DNA of 60,549 nucleotides, taken from Gudongella sp049310905 (lineage in GTDB: Bacteria; Bacillota; Clostridia; Tissierellales; Tissierellaceae). The first letter of the stretch is position 1, and each line of letters starts with the position of its first letter. A model generated the notes under the pieces. That model was not told the origin of the DNA, ran no database searches, and was given only the letters and a program-made list of their open reading frames with translations. The stretch covers positions 1 to 60,549 of the forward strand of contig NZ_JBMEMN010000018.1 in assembly GCF_049310905.1 (NCBI RefSeq), given 5' to 3'. Positions 1-9,120 of this stretch are shown piece by piece. A program made the translations under genes and the position numbers.

Positions 1-326
1 TTGGGCTTGGAGACAGAAAAGACCACTTCCCTTCACAGATGTCTGGTGGAGAGCAGCAGCGTGTTGCCATCGCAAGGGCTGTTGCAAAGAATGCTGACCT
101 TCTGCTTTGTGATGAACCAACAGGAGCCCTAGATTTTGAGACGGGAATCAAGATTCTGGGACTTCTTAAGGAGATTAATAAAAAGTATAATAAAACAGTA
201 GTAATAATAACCCACAACGTGCCAATCGGTGAAATGGCTGATCGGGTCATTAAGATGCGGAGTGGTGAAATAATTGAAATAACGGAGAACAAGGATCCAA
301 TCGACCCTGAAAGGATTGTATGGTGA
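1..326 (+). CDS. ABC transporter ATP-binding protein, 5' truncated by window edge
   Basis: This is the C-terminal part of a LolD/MacB/FtsE-type ATPase that powers the FtsX-like permease encoded next. The frame is open from base 3. Visible motifs are the ABC signature (MSGGEQQRVAIARA), Walker B (LLLCDEPTGALD) with the D-loop aspartate, and the H-loop histidine (VVIITHN). Walker A must lie before the window. The stop codon overlaps the permease start (TGATG), so the two are translationally coupled. The family normally has about 220-250 residues, so roughly half is missing. The substrate cannot be told from the ATPase. Confidence 0.95.
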   Translation, partial: GLGDRKDHFPSQMSGGEQQRVAIARAVAKNADLLLCDEPTGALDFETGIKILGLLKEINKKYNKTVVIITHNVPIGEMADRVIKMRSGEIIEITENKDPIDPERIVW

Positions 327-2683
327 TGAAAAAGCTGGATAAAAGACTTCTTCGCACAATTGGACATTCCAAGGGGCAGTTTATTTCCCTGACCATTGTT
401 GTTATAGTGGCATTGATAGTTTATGTATCCTTTTCAATGGTTGCAGATCAGCTGTATAATTCCATATTCCAATACTATGATGAGACCAATTTTGCACATA
501 TATTTGTGGATGTTAACAGGGTTCCTGGCAATGAAGTTGATGACCTGCTTTCAATAGATGGTGTAAAACAGGTTCAGGGAAGGGTAGTATCTGATGTTCC
601 ATTGCGAGTGGAAGACCCCAATGAGAAGGTCAATGCAAGAATCATATCAGTTCCATCAAATGAGGACCAAATCAACAGCCTCTTAGTTCTCGAAGGAGAA
701 GAACTCCGTCCAGGAACAAGAACCACCTCTGTACTTAAGCAGTTTTTTATAGGCCGTGATATGGAGATAGGTGATACACTTCGGCCATATATCGGTGGGA
801 CGGAATATTCCCTGGAGGTTGTTGCCCAGGTAGGAAGTCCTGAGTACATATATTTGATGGAGAATGAACAGGCTTTGCTGCCTGATGAAAAGGGATTTGG
901 GGTATTATACGTCCCTGAGGAGTTTGCACAGTCAGCCTTTGGTTTTCATGGAAGCTACAATAACATTATAGTTACAATTGATGAAGATCAGGAAAACAGG
1001 ATAGATATCATCGCTGATGATATTGAGAATCAGCTGGACAGATTTGGAATTAGAAGTATTGTAACAAGAGAGGATCACCTTAGCCACAGTGTAATGATCC
1101 AGGAGGTGGAATCCCTACAGCTGATGTCCCAGTCAATGACCATAATATTTCTTCTTGTTGCTTCTGTTGTAATCAGTATCATGCTTTCAAGGATAGTGAA
1201 GAAGGATAGAATCGGTATTGGGGTCTTAAAGGGACTAGGATATAGCACAGGGCAGATTCTGATGCATTATGTCAAGTATTCCATGGCGATTGGCTTGACT
1301 GGATCGATTATTGGGATTCTGCTTAGTATTCCTGTATCAAGAATGATGGTTGGCATATATATCCAATACATGAATATTCCACTATTCAGATCAGTAATAG
1401 ACAACAAGTACCTTATATACGGAACAATTCTAACCACAATATTTTGTGTAACTGCAGGATTGTTTGGGGCAAGAAGCGTCTTGAAGATATCACCGGCTGA
1501 TGCAATGAGACCGGAGACTCCAAAAGCAGGCAAGAGAATGTGGATTGAAAATTTCAAGGGCTTCTGGAGAAGGCTCACATTTAGCTGGAAGATGGTGCTT
1601 AGAAATATTTCAAGAACAAAACGTCGGGCATTCTTCCTAGTAATTGGTATTGCCTTGACCTTTGCAATAACAATGATACCGGTATTTATGTCAACAGTAT
1701 GGGACACCTTGTTTGACAAGCAGTACACTGAGCTGCAGAAGATGGATTACAGCATAGATTTCTCGGTGCCACTTGAAGAAAGCGTACTTCTTGAATTGCA
1801 GCAACTTACCCAGATTGAATATATTGAGCCTAAGGTGGAGCTTCCATTTGAGCTGACGGATGGCTGGAGAAAAGAGATAGTAAATGTCATAGCTATTCAA
1901 AGGGATACCAGGATGTATGGCTTTAGAACCCCATCAGGAAGGCAGATCGAACTTCCTCAGAAGGGGATAATCATTACAGACATACTTGCAAGACAACTGA
2001 AGGCAGAAGCAGGAGATATAATTGAAATCAACAGTGTTCTTCCAGGAGTACCCAATAAGACAATTGAAGTCAAGGCTGTTGTAGAGCAGTACTTTGGAAA
2101 GAATGCATATATGGACATAGAGCAGATGTATGACATGGTAGGGGAAAGGGATATTATCACAGGAGCTCTTGCCTTTACAGACACAGATATCGTTCCTGAC
2201 CTTCGGGATGTCAAGAACATCAAGGCAATAAACTCAGTACAGGATATGAGGGATATGATAATGGAGTATATGGATATGATTATTGCATCGATGGGTACCA
2301 TGATGATATTTGGTGGAATTTTAGGCTTTGCAATTGTCTACAATATTACCATTGTAAGCATAAACGAGAGGATAATGGAGTTCTCATCCTTAAGGATTCT
2401 GGGCTTTGAAAAGAAGGAAATATTCAAATTGATTACTAGGGAGAATTCCCTAATGACCTTTTTCGGTTTGATACTGGGTGTGCCAATTGGGTATGCAATG
2501 TGTACAGGACTTGTGGATGCGGTATCAACAGAAATGTATACCATACCTGCTGTAATCGAACCCTTTGTGTATGTATATTCAGGGATTGCAACAGTGGTAT
2601 TTGTGATTGTTGCCCAGATGGCAACATATAAGAAGATCAAGAACTTGAATTTTATAGATGCATTGAAAAACAGGATATCATGA
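326..2683 (+). CDS. FtsX-like/MacB-type ABC transporter permease
   Basis: Large membrane permease of 785 residues, partner of the preceding ATPase. It has a duplicated plan: an N-terminal membrane segment at about 17-38, an extracytoplasmic domain, three helices at about 265-390 with an SRIVKKDRIGIGVLKGLGYS-type FtsX loop, then a second copy with a helix at about 435-455, another external domain and three helices at about 650-770. An ATG at 320 is also in frame, but the ATG at 326 gives the usual TGATG coupling to the ATPase stop. The next gene is a HlyD-type adaptor, so the three form a MacAB-like export unit. Such systems move peptides, lipoproteins or drugs; the substrate here is unknown. 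Confidence 0.9.
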   Translation: MKKLDKRLLRTIGHSKGQFISLTIVVIVALIVYVSFSMVADQLYNSIFQYYDETNFAHIFVDVNRVPGNEVDDLLSIDGVKQVQGRVVSDVPLRVEDPNEKVNARIISVPSNEDQINSLLVLEGEELRPGTRTTSVLKQFFIGRDMEIGDTLRPYIGGTEYSLEVVAQVGSPEYIYLMENEQALLPDEKGFGVLYVPEEFAQSAFGFHGSYNNIIVTIDEDQENRIDIIADDIENQLDRFGIRSIVTREDHLSHSVMIQEVESLQLMSQSMTIIFLLVASVVISIMLSRIVKKDRIGIGVLKGLGYSTGQILMHYVKYSMAIGLTGSIIGILLSIPVSRMMVGIYIQYMNIPLFRSVIDNKYLIYGTILTTIFCVTAGLFGARSVLKISPADAMRPETPKAGKRMWIENFKGFWRRLTFSWKMVLRNISRTKRRAFFLVIGIALTFAITMIPVFMSTVWDTLFDKQYTELQKMDYSIDFSVPLEESVLLELQQLTQIEYIEPKVELPFELTDGWRKEIVNVIAIQRDTRMYGFRTPSGRQIELPQKGIIITDILARQLKAEAGDIIEINSVLPGVPNKTIEVKAVVEQYFGKNAYMDIEQMYDMVGERDIITGALAFTDTDIVPDLRDVKNIKAINSVQDMRDMIMEYMDMIIASMGTMMIFGGILGFAIVYNITIVSINERIMEFSSLRILGFEKKEIFKLITRENSLMTFFGLILGVPIGYAMCTGLVDAVSTEMYTIPAVIEPFVYVYSGIATVVFVIVAQMATYKKIKNLNFIDALKNRIS

Positions 2684-2708
2684 TTCTAATCTATTACGGG
2701 GATGTGAG

Positions 2709-3947
2709 ATGATGAAAAAGAAGATTATAATTATTGGAGCCTTGGTTGTTGTGGCTGGAGCGGTGGCATTCTTCTTACTGAGAGGAGGAGACGGACTCCA
2801 GGTAAACGGAGCAGAAACTTCAAAAGGAAGCATTGAGGAGTATGTTGAGGAAACAGGAACTGTCATGGCAAGAAACAATATCCAGGTCTACTCTCCGGCA
2901 TCTGGGAAGGTCACAGAGGTCCTTGTTGATGTAGGTGATACAGTTGTTGAGGGTGATGTCCTTGCGACGCTAGACGGGGAAACCTTGTCCCTACAGCTTG
3001 CCCAGCTGGATGCCCAGAGAAGCGCAGCGGTTGCTCAACTTAACGAGGCAAAAAAAGCAGGTAACGCCAATGCCATCAGAAGTTTGCAGCTGGATATTGA
3101 GCAGATGGAAGGAACAATCCAGCAAGAGGAAGAGAAGTTTTTGGATACCAGAACTCTATATGAGGCAGGAGCAATAAGTCAGGACCAGTTAAGAGCATCA
3201 GAAAGAAGCATAGAAAACCAGATGACAAACCTGGCAAAGATGAAGCTTCAGCTGAACCAGTTGAATAGTCCTGTATCTGGAAACCTGATTGCCCAGTACG
3301 AAGCACAGATAAGACAGATTGACCTTCAGAAGCAGGAGATTTCAAGTTCAGGAGATGACTACACAATCGTGGCAGGTACAACTGGAACTGTTCTTCAGAA
3401 GACAGTGCAGGAGGGAAGCTTCCTTCAACCTGGAATGAGTCTGATGGAGCTTGGGGATACAGATAATCTTTACATCCAGAGTGATATCCTTGTAAGCGAG
3501 ATTTCAGATATAGAGGTAGGATTGGCTGTTAAGTTGCTAAATGAAGATCTTGGAATTGAAGCAACTGGAAAGGTACAGAAAATACATCCCAATGCATTCA
3601 GCAAGATATCCGATCTTGGAGTTGAACAGAAGAGAATAACCGTCGAAATCCAGATGGACACCATCCCCGATTTATTAAAGCCAGGATATGATTTACAGGT
3701 AAGAATAATTACTGAATCCAGTGGTGATACCTTGATAATTCCTGAGAATGCGGTGTTTACAATGAACCACAAGGACTATGTGTTTGTAGATGCAGTAGGG
3801 ATCGCAGAGTTAAGAGAAATTCAGACTGGGATACAAAGTGGAAGAGTGTTTGAGGTTTTATCGGGTCTTGTAGAAGGAGAGGTTGTAATAATGTCTCCTG
3901 ATGGGGAACTGGAAGAGGGAAGTAAAATTGAAGTGATAGTAGAATAA
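2709..3947 (+). CDS. HlyD/MacA-type membrane fusion (adaptor) protein
   Basis: 412-residue adaptor anchored by an N-terminal membrane segment (about 4-22, IIIIGALVVVAGAVAFFLL). It has the split lipoyl/biotinyl-like domain (VYSPASGKVTEVLVDVGDTV at about 60), a Gln/Glu-rich coiled-coil hairpin at about 95-205, the return lipoyl strand (VAGTTGTVLQKTVQEGS) and beta-barrel and membrane-proximal domains to the C-terminus. It lies 25 bp after the permease in the same operon, which ends at a strong inverted repeat. In a single-membrane cell such adaptors probably span the wall rather than a periplasm. The start could be the ATG at 2709 or the one at 2712. Confidence 0.92.
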   Translation: MMKKKIIIIGALVVVAGAVAFFLLRGGDGLQVNGAETSKGSIEEYVEETGTVMARNNIQVYSPASGKVTEVLVDVGDTVVEGDVLATLDGETLSLQLAQLDAQRSAAVAQLNEAKKAGNANAIRSLQLDIEQMEGTIQQEEEKFLDTRTLYEAGAISQDQLRASERSIENQMTNLAKMKLQLNQLNSPVSGNLIAQYEAQIRQIDLQKQEISSSGDDYTIVAGTTGTVLQKTVQEGSFLQPGMSLMELGDTDNLYIQSDILVSEISDIEVGLAVKLLNEDLGIEATGKVQKIHPNAFSKISDLGVEQKRITVEIQMDTIPDLLKPGYDLQVRIITESSGDTLIIPENAVFTMNHKDYVFVDAVGIAELREIQTGIQSGRVFEVLSGLVEGEVVIMSPDGELEEGSKIEVIVE

Positions 3948-3980
3948 AATTCACAATTGAAAGACTAAAGGCAATTAAAA

Positions 3981-4037
3981 ATTATATATTAAAAGAAGAG
4001 AATTCGCATTGAGAATTCTCTTCTTTTAATATATAAT
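3981..4037. terminator. 25-bp perfect inverted repeat, probable terminator
   Basis: Two perfectly complementary 25-nt arms (3981-4005 and 4013-4037) are separated by a 7-nt loop. The arms are AT-rich at the ends (TTTTAATATAT), so they supply a U-rich tail on both strands. It separates the ABC export operon from the RND operon. Confidence 0.8.
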
Positions 4038-4048
4038 AGATTCTACCG

Positions 4049-4062
4049 ACCGACCATTCGGT
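4049..4062. promoter_or_regulatory. Candidate TetR-family operator
   Basis: The 14-bp imperfect palindrome ACCGACCATTCGGT (ACCGA-N4-TCGGT) sits 37 bp before the RND adaptor gene. A further overlapping ACCGACC half begins at 4045. ACCG/CGGT palindromes are typical of several TetR repressors, and a TetR gene closes this operon, so autorepression through this site is the natural inference. The site lies where a -35 element would fall for the AT-rich -10-like sequence at about 4071-4080. Confidence 0.5.
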
Positions 4063-4098
4063 TTTTGGATTATATATATTAGATCAGGAGGAGTTTAT

Positions 4099-5304
4099 AT
4101 GAATAAGAGAATAATATCACTACTTATAGTAATGATAATGATAGCTGCATTTGCCTCAGGTTGTGCTGGAGGCAATGAAGATGAAGCGGAAGTAGAAAGC
4201 TTTACATCTGTTCAAACTAAGGCTGCTGAGCTTGGAACAATTGAGAATTCAGTTACAATCAACGGAAAGGTTTCAGCAAGTGAAGAGGTTTCCGTAATGC
4301 CAAAGGCAATGGGAACCGTAACATCTCTGAATGTAGCGCTTGGAGACCAGATCAGCGAAGGAGATGTCCTTTTCACAGTTGAGCAGAAGGATATGAACCT
4401 GAGTGTATCTCAGGCTGCCAATGGAGTTGACATCGCAAGAAAAAGTGTTGACCAGGCAGCAAACGGGCTGAATTCAGCAAAGATCAACTATGAATTGAAC
4501 AAGGAAAAGATCCAGAATGCCCAGTTAAATCTTGAAAGAACAAGAATCCTTTATGAAGAAGGAGCTGTATCAAAATCACAGCTTGAACAGGCAGAGCTCA
4601 GCGCAAGTCAGCTTAATCTTGATGCACTGCAATCACAGGTTAACCAGGCCCAAATCTCATACCAACAGGCTCAGGAGCAGCTTCAGCAGGCTCAGATTTC
4701 CTATCAGCAGGCGCAAAGCGGATTAAGCAATACCGTAGTCCTTTCACCCATGACTGGCATTGTATCCACTCTTAATGTCAAGGAGGGACAGATTGCTGCA
4801 AGCGGTCAGCCCGCGGCAACAATTACGAACACAGATACCGTCTATGTAAGGATAAATGTTGTGGAAAATATTGTAAACAGGCTTGAAGAAGGCCAGGAAG
4901 TCGAAATTGCAGTACCTGCAGCTTTTGAGGGTTATGTCGACAGTGTGATTGACTATGTCAGCCAGACCGCTGATCCAATGAACAAGCTTTATGAAGTTAG
5001 AATTTATGTAAATAATGCTGAATATGGAATAAGATCAGGAATGACCGGTTCGGTTAAGCTCAGTATTGACAAGGCTGAGGATACACTTGTAATTGATTCA
5101 AATGCCGTGCTTGATAAGGACGGAAGGAAAATCATATATATAGTCCAGGAGAATAAGGCTGTTGAGAAGGAAGTCAAGATTGGTCTTGACACGGGAGATC
5201 AGGTTCAGATCACTTCAGGCTTGTCACAAGGTGACATGGTAATAGTTGAAGGTCAGCACTATGTTTCTGATGGAGTTGTTGTGAAAGTCGTAAGGGGTGA
5301 ATAG
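4099..5304 (+). CDS. RND efflux adaptor lipoprotein (membrane fusion protein)
   Basis: 401 residues with a lipoprotein signal peptide: a hydrophobic stretch at residues 7-20 and lipobox ASGC with the acylated Cys at about 22. A split lipoyl domain (about 60-95 and 210-240) flanks a coiled-coil hairpin rich in QAQISYQQAQ-type repeats (about 105-205). Barrel and membrane-proximal domains follow. It starts behind AGGAGGAG and ends 2 bp before the RND pump gene. It should couple the pump to export across the wall. The terminal lipid anchor differs from the membrane helix of the adaptor at 2709, so the two adaptors serve separate machines. Confidence 0.93.
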   Translation: MNKRIISLLIVMIMIAAFASGCAGGNEDEAEVESFTSVQTKAAELGTIENSVTINGKVSASEEVSVMPKAMGTVTSLNVALGDQISEGDVLFTVEQKDMNLSVSQAANGVDIARKSVDQAANGLNSAKINYELNKEKIQNAQLNLERTRILYEEGAVSKSQLEQAELSASQLNLDALQSQVNQAQISYQQAQEQLQQAQISYQQAQSGLSNTVVLSPMTGIVSTLNVKEGQIAASGQPAATITNTDTVYVRINVVENIVNRLEEGQEVEIAVPAAFEGYVDSVIDYVSQTADPMNKLYEVRIYVNNAEYGIRSGMTGSVKLSIDKAEDTLVIDSNAVLDKDGRKIIYIVQENKAVEKEVKIGLDTGDQVQITSGLSQGDMVIVEGQHYVSDGVVVKVVRGE

Positions 5305-5306
5305 AT

Positions 5307-8300
5307 ATGAATTTATCTAAACTGTCAGTAAAACGACCGGTCACCATTACCATGATTGTCCTAATCGTGGTTCTAATTGGTGCAATATCCCTAACGGAGC
5401 TTCCAATCGACCTGTTTCCTGAGTTTGAGGTACCGGTTGCAGTAGTTGTTACCACTTACTCGGGAACGGGACCACAGGAAATGGAGAATCTTATAACACG
5501 ACAGATCGAGGGTGCAATAGCAACAGTTGTAAACATTGATAATGTTTCTTCAATATCATCGGAAGGGACTTCGATAATAATTGCCCAGTTCAACTTTGGT
5601 GTTGATATGGATATGGCTGCTCTTGAAATGCGTGAGAAAGTTGATATGGTCAAGGGATTCCTTCCAGAGGATGCTGAGGATCCAATGGTTATGAAAATTG
5701 ACCCCAATGCTATGCCAATAGTTCAGATTTCACTGTCAACTGAAGGAGACCTTGCCGGGCTACAAGACCTTGCTGAGGATACCTTCAGTCAAAGGCTTGA
5801 AAGGATAGACGGGGTTGCCTCAGTAGATATATTTGGAGGCTATTCAAGAGAGATTGAAATTGCAGTTAATCAGAATGAGCTGTCAAACTATGGTCTAAGT
5901 ACTGGTCAATTGACTCAGCTGCTTGCTGCATCAAATATGAATCTTCCTGGGGGAAGTGTCAGTAAAGGGGATCAAGAGCTTTCAGTTAGGGTTACGGGAG
6001 AATTCGAGGGTATAGATGATATCAGGAACATGCCTGTACCACTCAGCTCAGGAGATGTAATAAGACTTGGGGATATATCTGAAGTAAATCTTGTTACACA
6101 GGACCTGGGTACAATATCAAGGACTGATGGAAATGACAGTATTACAATGTCCCTTCAAAAACAATCTGGACGAAATACTGTTCAGGTATCGGAGTTGATA
6201 AGTGAAGAAATTGAAAAACTTCAAAGAGATTATCCAAATGTACAGATTGACGTAGTTCTTGATACAGCTGATTTCATTGTTCAGTCAATCAATACTGTTG
6301 CCAAAAATGCATTATTTGGTTCACTTCTTGCAGTTTTCATTCTGTATATTTTCCTTAAGAACCTTAGGACTACACTGATAATTGGTATAGCTATACCAAT
6401 TTCATTGATAACATCTTTTATTCTGTTGTACTTTAATGGTATAACATTAAATATAATGACATTGGGAGGACTGGCCCTTGCGGTGGGTATGCTCGTTGAC
6501 AGCGCCATAGTTGTGCTTGAGAATATATTCCGCTACAACTCTGAAGGCCACTCAAGGGAGGAGTCTGCCATAGAGGGAGCATCAGAGGTTGGAATGGCAA
6601 TTACTGCTTCAACCCTTACCACAATTGCAGTCTTTGTACCAATAATTTTTGTTGAGGGAATTGTAGGTACAATTTTTAGGGACTTTGCACTTACTGTAAC
6701 GCTATCACTGGCTGCATCCCTACTTGTGTCTCTGACCATTATTCCAATGCTATCATCAAAGATACTGAAGGTAGCTGATACTGAAAAGGGCAAGAAGAGA
6801 AAGCTGGAGAAATTGTACAAGGCCTTTGATGACATATATGGTAGGGTTGAGAAGACCTATACCAAGCTTCTTACCAAAAGTCTTGCAAGAAGAAAAATAA
6901 CAATGTTTATTGCGCTGGCAGTATTTATCGGGAGTATAGCGAGCCTTCTTGTTGTAGGGATGGAATTTCTACCATCAACTGACGAAGGTATCATAAATAT
7001 ATCTGTGGATCTGCCACTTGGTTCAGGTATTGAGAAGATAGACCAGGTAACAAGGCAAGTCGAAGAGAGGATTGTCGAAATACCTGAGCTGCAGATCATA
7101 TCAACAAGTGTAGGCGGAGGAAACTTGATGATGGGACCCGGAGGTGGAGGAAGCGCCACGATATCATTGCTGCTGGTGCCTTTATCAGAAAGAGACCGTT
7201 CAACGTCTGAAGTCTCAGAAGAAATAAGACAGCTGGCTAAAGATATCCCAGGAGCTGAGATTTCAGTATCAGCTACATCGACAACTGCTATGATAGGCTC
7301 AGGTAATCCAGTGAGCATAACAATCAAAGGTTCTGAGTTGGATGTTCTGGAAGATATTTCAGAGGATTTAAAGAGCATAGTTGAATCCGTCGAAGGAACA
7401 AGGGAAGTCACCACAAGCATAAGTGATTCAGTTCCTGAGCTTCAGGTTCTTGTGGACAAGGAGATGGCTGCAACATATGGACTAACAACTGCACAGGTTG
7501 CAAACAGTGTAAGGAACAACGCATCGGGAAGCACCGTAACAAGACTTAAGGACGGTGGAGAAGAGATTGATGTGGTAATAAGGTCAGTTGGAGATATAAC
7601 AGAAAGCATCGGAAACTTTGAACAGATGGAAATATCAACCCCAATGGGAAGCAATATACCCCTTAGTCAAATTGCAGATGTGTCAATCGAAAGAGGACCA
7701 ACATCAATAAACAGGGAGAATCAGGAAAGGGTTGTAACTATAAACAGCCAGATTGTTGACAGAGACCTTAACAGTATAGTATCTGATGTTGAAGGAGAGC
7801 TTGCCCAGTATCAGATGCCTGAAGGCTACAGCTACAGCATTGGTGGGGAAAATGAAGAAATGATTGATGCATTCCAGCAGCTTGGATTGGCATTGGTTCT
7901 TGCTTTGATTCTGATATACATGGTAATGGCAGCTCAGTTTGAGTCCTTGATTTATCCCTTTATAATAATGTTTACAATTCCACTTGCATTCTCAGGTGGT
8001 GCCCTTGGTCTGTTCCTTACAGGAAGGTCTCTTGGTGTCACAGCCTTGATTGGTGTTATCATACTTTCAGGTATAGTTGTAAACAATGGTATAGTCCTTA
8101 TTGATTATATCAATACCTTGAGAAAAAGAGGAATAGAGAGACAAGAGGCCATAAAAACTGCAGGGCCAATCAGACTTAGACCAATCCTTATGACGAGTCT
8201 TACGACTATTCTTGGTCTTATTCCAATTGCATTGGGAGTTGGTGAAGGAGCAGAGCTGATGGCTCCTCTGGGAAGCGTTGTAATCGGTGGATTGATTCTT

Positions 8301-8417
8301 TCAACAGTCCTAACTCTTGTAGTTGTACCGGTCATGTATACAATTCTTGATGATATGTCAACCAAGGTTAAGAATAAAGTCAAAAGAAATGAAGAGTCAG
8401 AAAGCGAGGCTCTGTAA
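5307..8417 (+). CDS. AcrB-like RND efflux transporter (HAE1 type)
   Basis: 1036-residue proton-driven exporter with the typical 12-helix plan: helix 1 at about 11-30, a large external loop, helices 2-6 at about 335-490, helix 7 at about 535-555, a second external loop, and helices 8-12 at about 855-1015. The family motif after helix 1 (LPIDLFPEFEVPVAVVVT) is present. In the proton-relay helix the sequence reads MLVDSAIVVLEN, so only one of the two aspartates of AcrB is kept (the second is Ser). The stop overlaps the TetR start (TAATG). SwrC-type Gram-positive pumps are the nearest functional parallel; drugs, bile salts or surfactant lipids are possible substrates. Confidence 0.93.
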   Translation: MNLSKLSVKRPVTITMIVLIVVLIGAISLTELPIDLFPEFEVPVAVVVTTYSGTGPQEMENLITRQIEGAIATVVNIDNVSSISSEGTSIIIAQFNFGVDMDMAALEMREKVDMVKGFLPEDAEDPMVMKIDPNAMPIVQISLSTEGDLAGLQDLAEDTFSQRLERIDGVASVDIFGGYSREIEIAVNQNELSNYGLSTGQLTQLLAASNMNLPGGSVSKGDQELSVRVTGEFEGIDDIRNMPVPLSSGDVIRLGDISEVNLVTQDLGTISRTDGNDSITMSLQKQSGRNTVQVSELISEEIEKLQRDYPNVQIDVVLDTADFIVQSINTVAKNALFGSLLAVFILYIFLKNLRTTLIIGIAIPISLITSFILLYFNGITLNIMTLGGLALAVGMLVDSAIVVLENIFRYNSEGHSREESAIEGASEVGMAITASTLTTIAVFVPIIFVEGIVGTIFRDFALTVTLSLAASLLVSLTIIPMLSSKILKVADTEKGKKRKLEKLYKAFDDIYGRVEKTYTKLLTKSLARRKITMFIALAVFIGSIASLLVVGMEFLPSTDEGIINISVDLPLGSGIEKIDQVTRQVEERIVEIPELQIISTSVGGGNLMMGPGGGGSATISLLLVPLSERDRSTSEVSEEIRQLAKDIPGAEISVSATSTTAMIGSGNPVSITIKGSELDVLEDISEDLKSIVESVEGTREVTTSISDSVPELQVLVDKEMAATYGLTTAQVANSVRNNASGSTVTRLKDGGEEIDVVIRSVGDITESIGNFEQMEISTPMGSNIPLSQIADVSIERGPTSINRENQERVVTINSQIVDRDLNSIVSDVEGELAQYQMPEGYSYSIGGENEEMIDAFQQLGLALVLALILIYMVMAAQFESLIYPFIIMFTIPLAFSGGALGLFLTGRSLGVTALIGVIILSGIVVNNGIVLIDYINTLRKRGIERQEAIKTAGPIRLRPILMTSLTTILGLIPIALGVGEGAELMAPLGSVVIGGLILSTVLTLVVVPVMYTILDDMSTKVKNKVKRNEESESEAL

Positions 8418-9001
8418 TGTCTGGAGTAAGAGAAGAAAGAAGAAAACAGATTATTGAAGCCGCTATGGATGTATTCGGCAGCAAAGGATACCACAGGGCT
8501 AAGATGGGAGAAATTGCGGAGGCTGCTGAAATTGGGAAAAGTACAGTTTACGAGTATTTTGACAGCAAGAAGGACCTTTTTGAGGAAATGCTTAGGTTTA
8601 TAGCAATGGATTATCAAAATGACGTAAAAGAAGCACTCCATACTGGCAATGGATGCAGGGAAAAACTCCTTGCATTCGCCAGAAACCATGGAAGCTTCAT
8701 TAAAAGCCATATGGAACTTGCTGAAAATACAATGTCAGAATCAAACAGTGTCTCAGAAGAAATAAAAAAAGAGATGATGGCCTGGAAGATGGAAGTCTTC
8801 AGGATGATTGAGGATATCCTAAAAAGCGGTGTTGAGTCAGGTGAACTTAGGGAAGATCTTGATACAAGAACCTCCACAGCAATAATCCTTGGGGCAATAA
8901 ACGAAAATTATGCCATTCAGTGCATTGTAGATAAGAAAAAGCCAGAGAAAATTGACCCTGAGCCAGTTATAGATATAATTTTTAAGGGAATAGGGATTTA
9001 G
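8417..9001 (+). CDS. TetR/AcrR-family transcriptional repressor
   Basis: 194 residues. The N-terminal helix-turn-helix is canonical (IIEAAMDVFGSKGY, then IAEAAEIGKSTVYEYFDSKKDLF, residues about 10-57), followed by an all-helical ligand domain. It overlaps the RND pump stop by one base, so it is the last gene of the pump operon and most likely represses it through the palindrome at 4049-4062 when no substrate is bound. The ligand-binding half gives no clue to the inducer. Confidence 0.93.
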   Translation: MSGVREERRKQIIEAAMDVFGSKGYHRAKMGEIAEAAEIGKSTVYEYFDSKKDLFEEMLRFIAMDYQNDVKEALHTGNGCREKLLAFARNHGSFIKSHMELAENTMSESNSVSEEIKKEMMAWKMEVFRMIEDILKSGVESGELREDLDTRTSTAIILGAINENYAIQCIVDKKKPEKIDPEPVIDIIFKGIGI

Positions 9002-9049
9002 TTTTCGGTTACAGAAGTGTTACAATCAACGTTTCACCGCGTTATTACT

Positions 9050-9078
9050 TTGACAAACATATCACTTCAGGTTAAAAT
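9050..9078 (+). promoter_or_regulatory. Sigma-A promoter for the stalk-domain protein gene
   Basis: TTGACA at 9050-9055 is followed after exactly 17 bp by TAAAAT at 9073-9078. It lies 43 bp before the start of the next gene and after the end of the tetR gene, so the downstream gene has its own promoter. Confidence 0.7.
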
Positions 9079-9120
9079 ATAGTAGATAGAATAGTGAAAT
9101 ACTAATGGGAGGGAAATGTG

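Noticed and set aside
1267..1728. Antisense ORF in the ABC permease gene, and similar long antisense ORFs in other genes
   Set aside because: They lack ribosome binding sites and mirror strongly supported coding genes.
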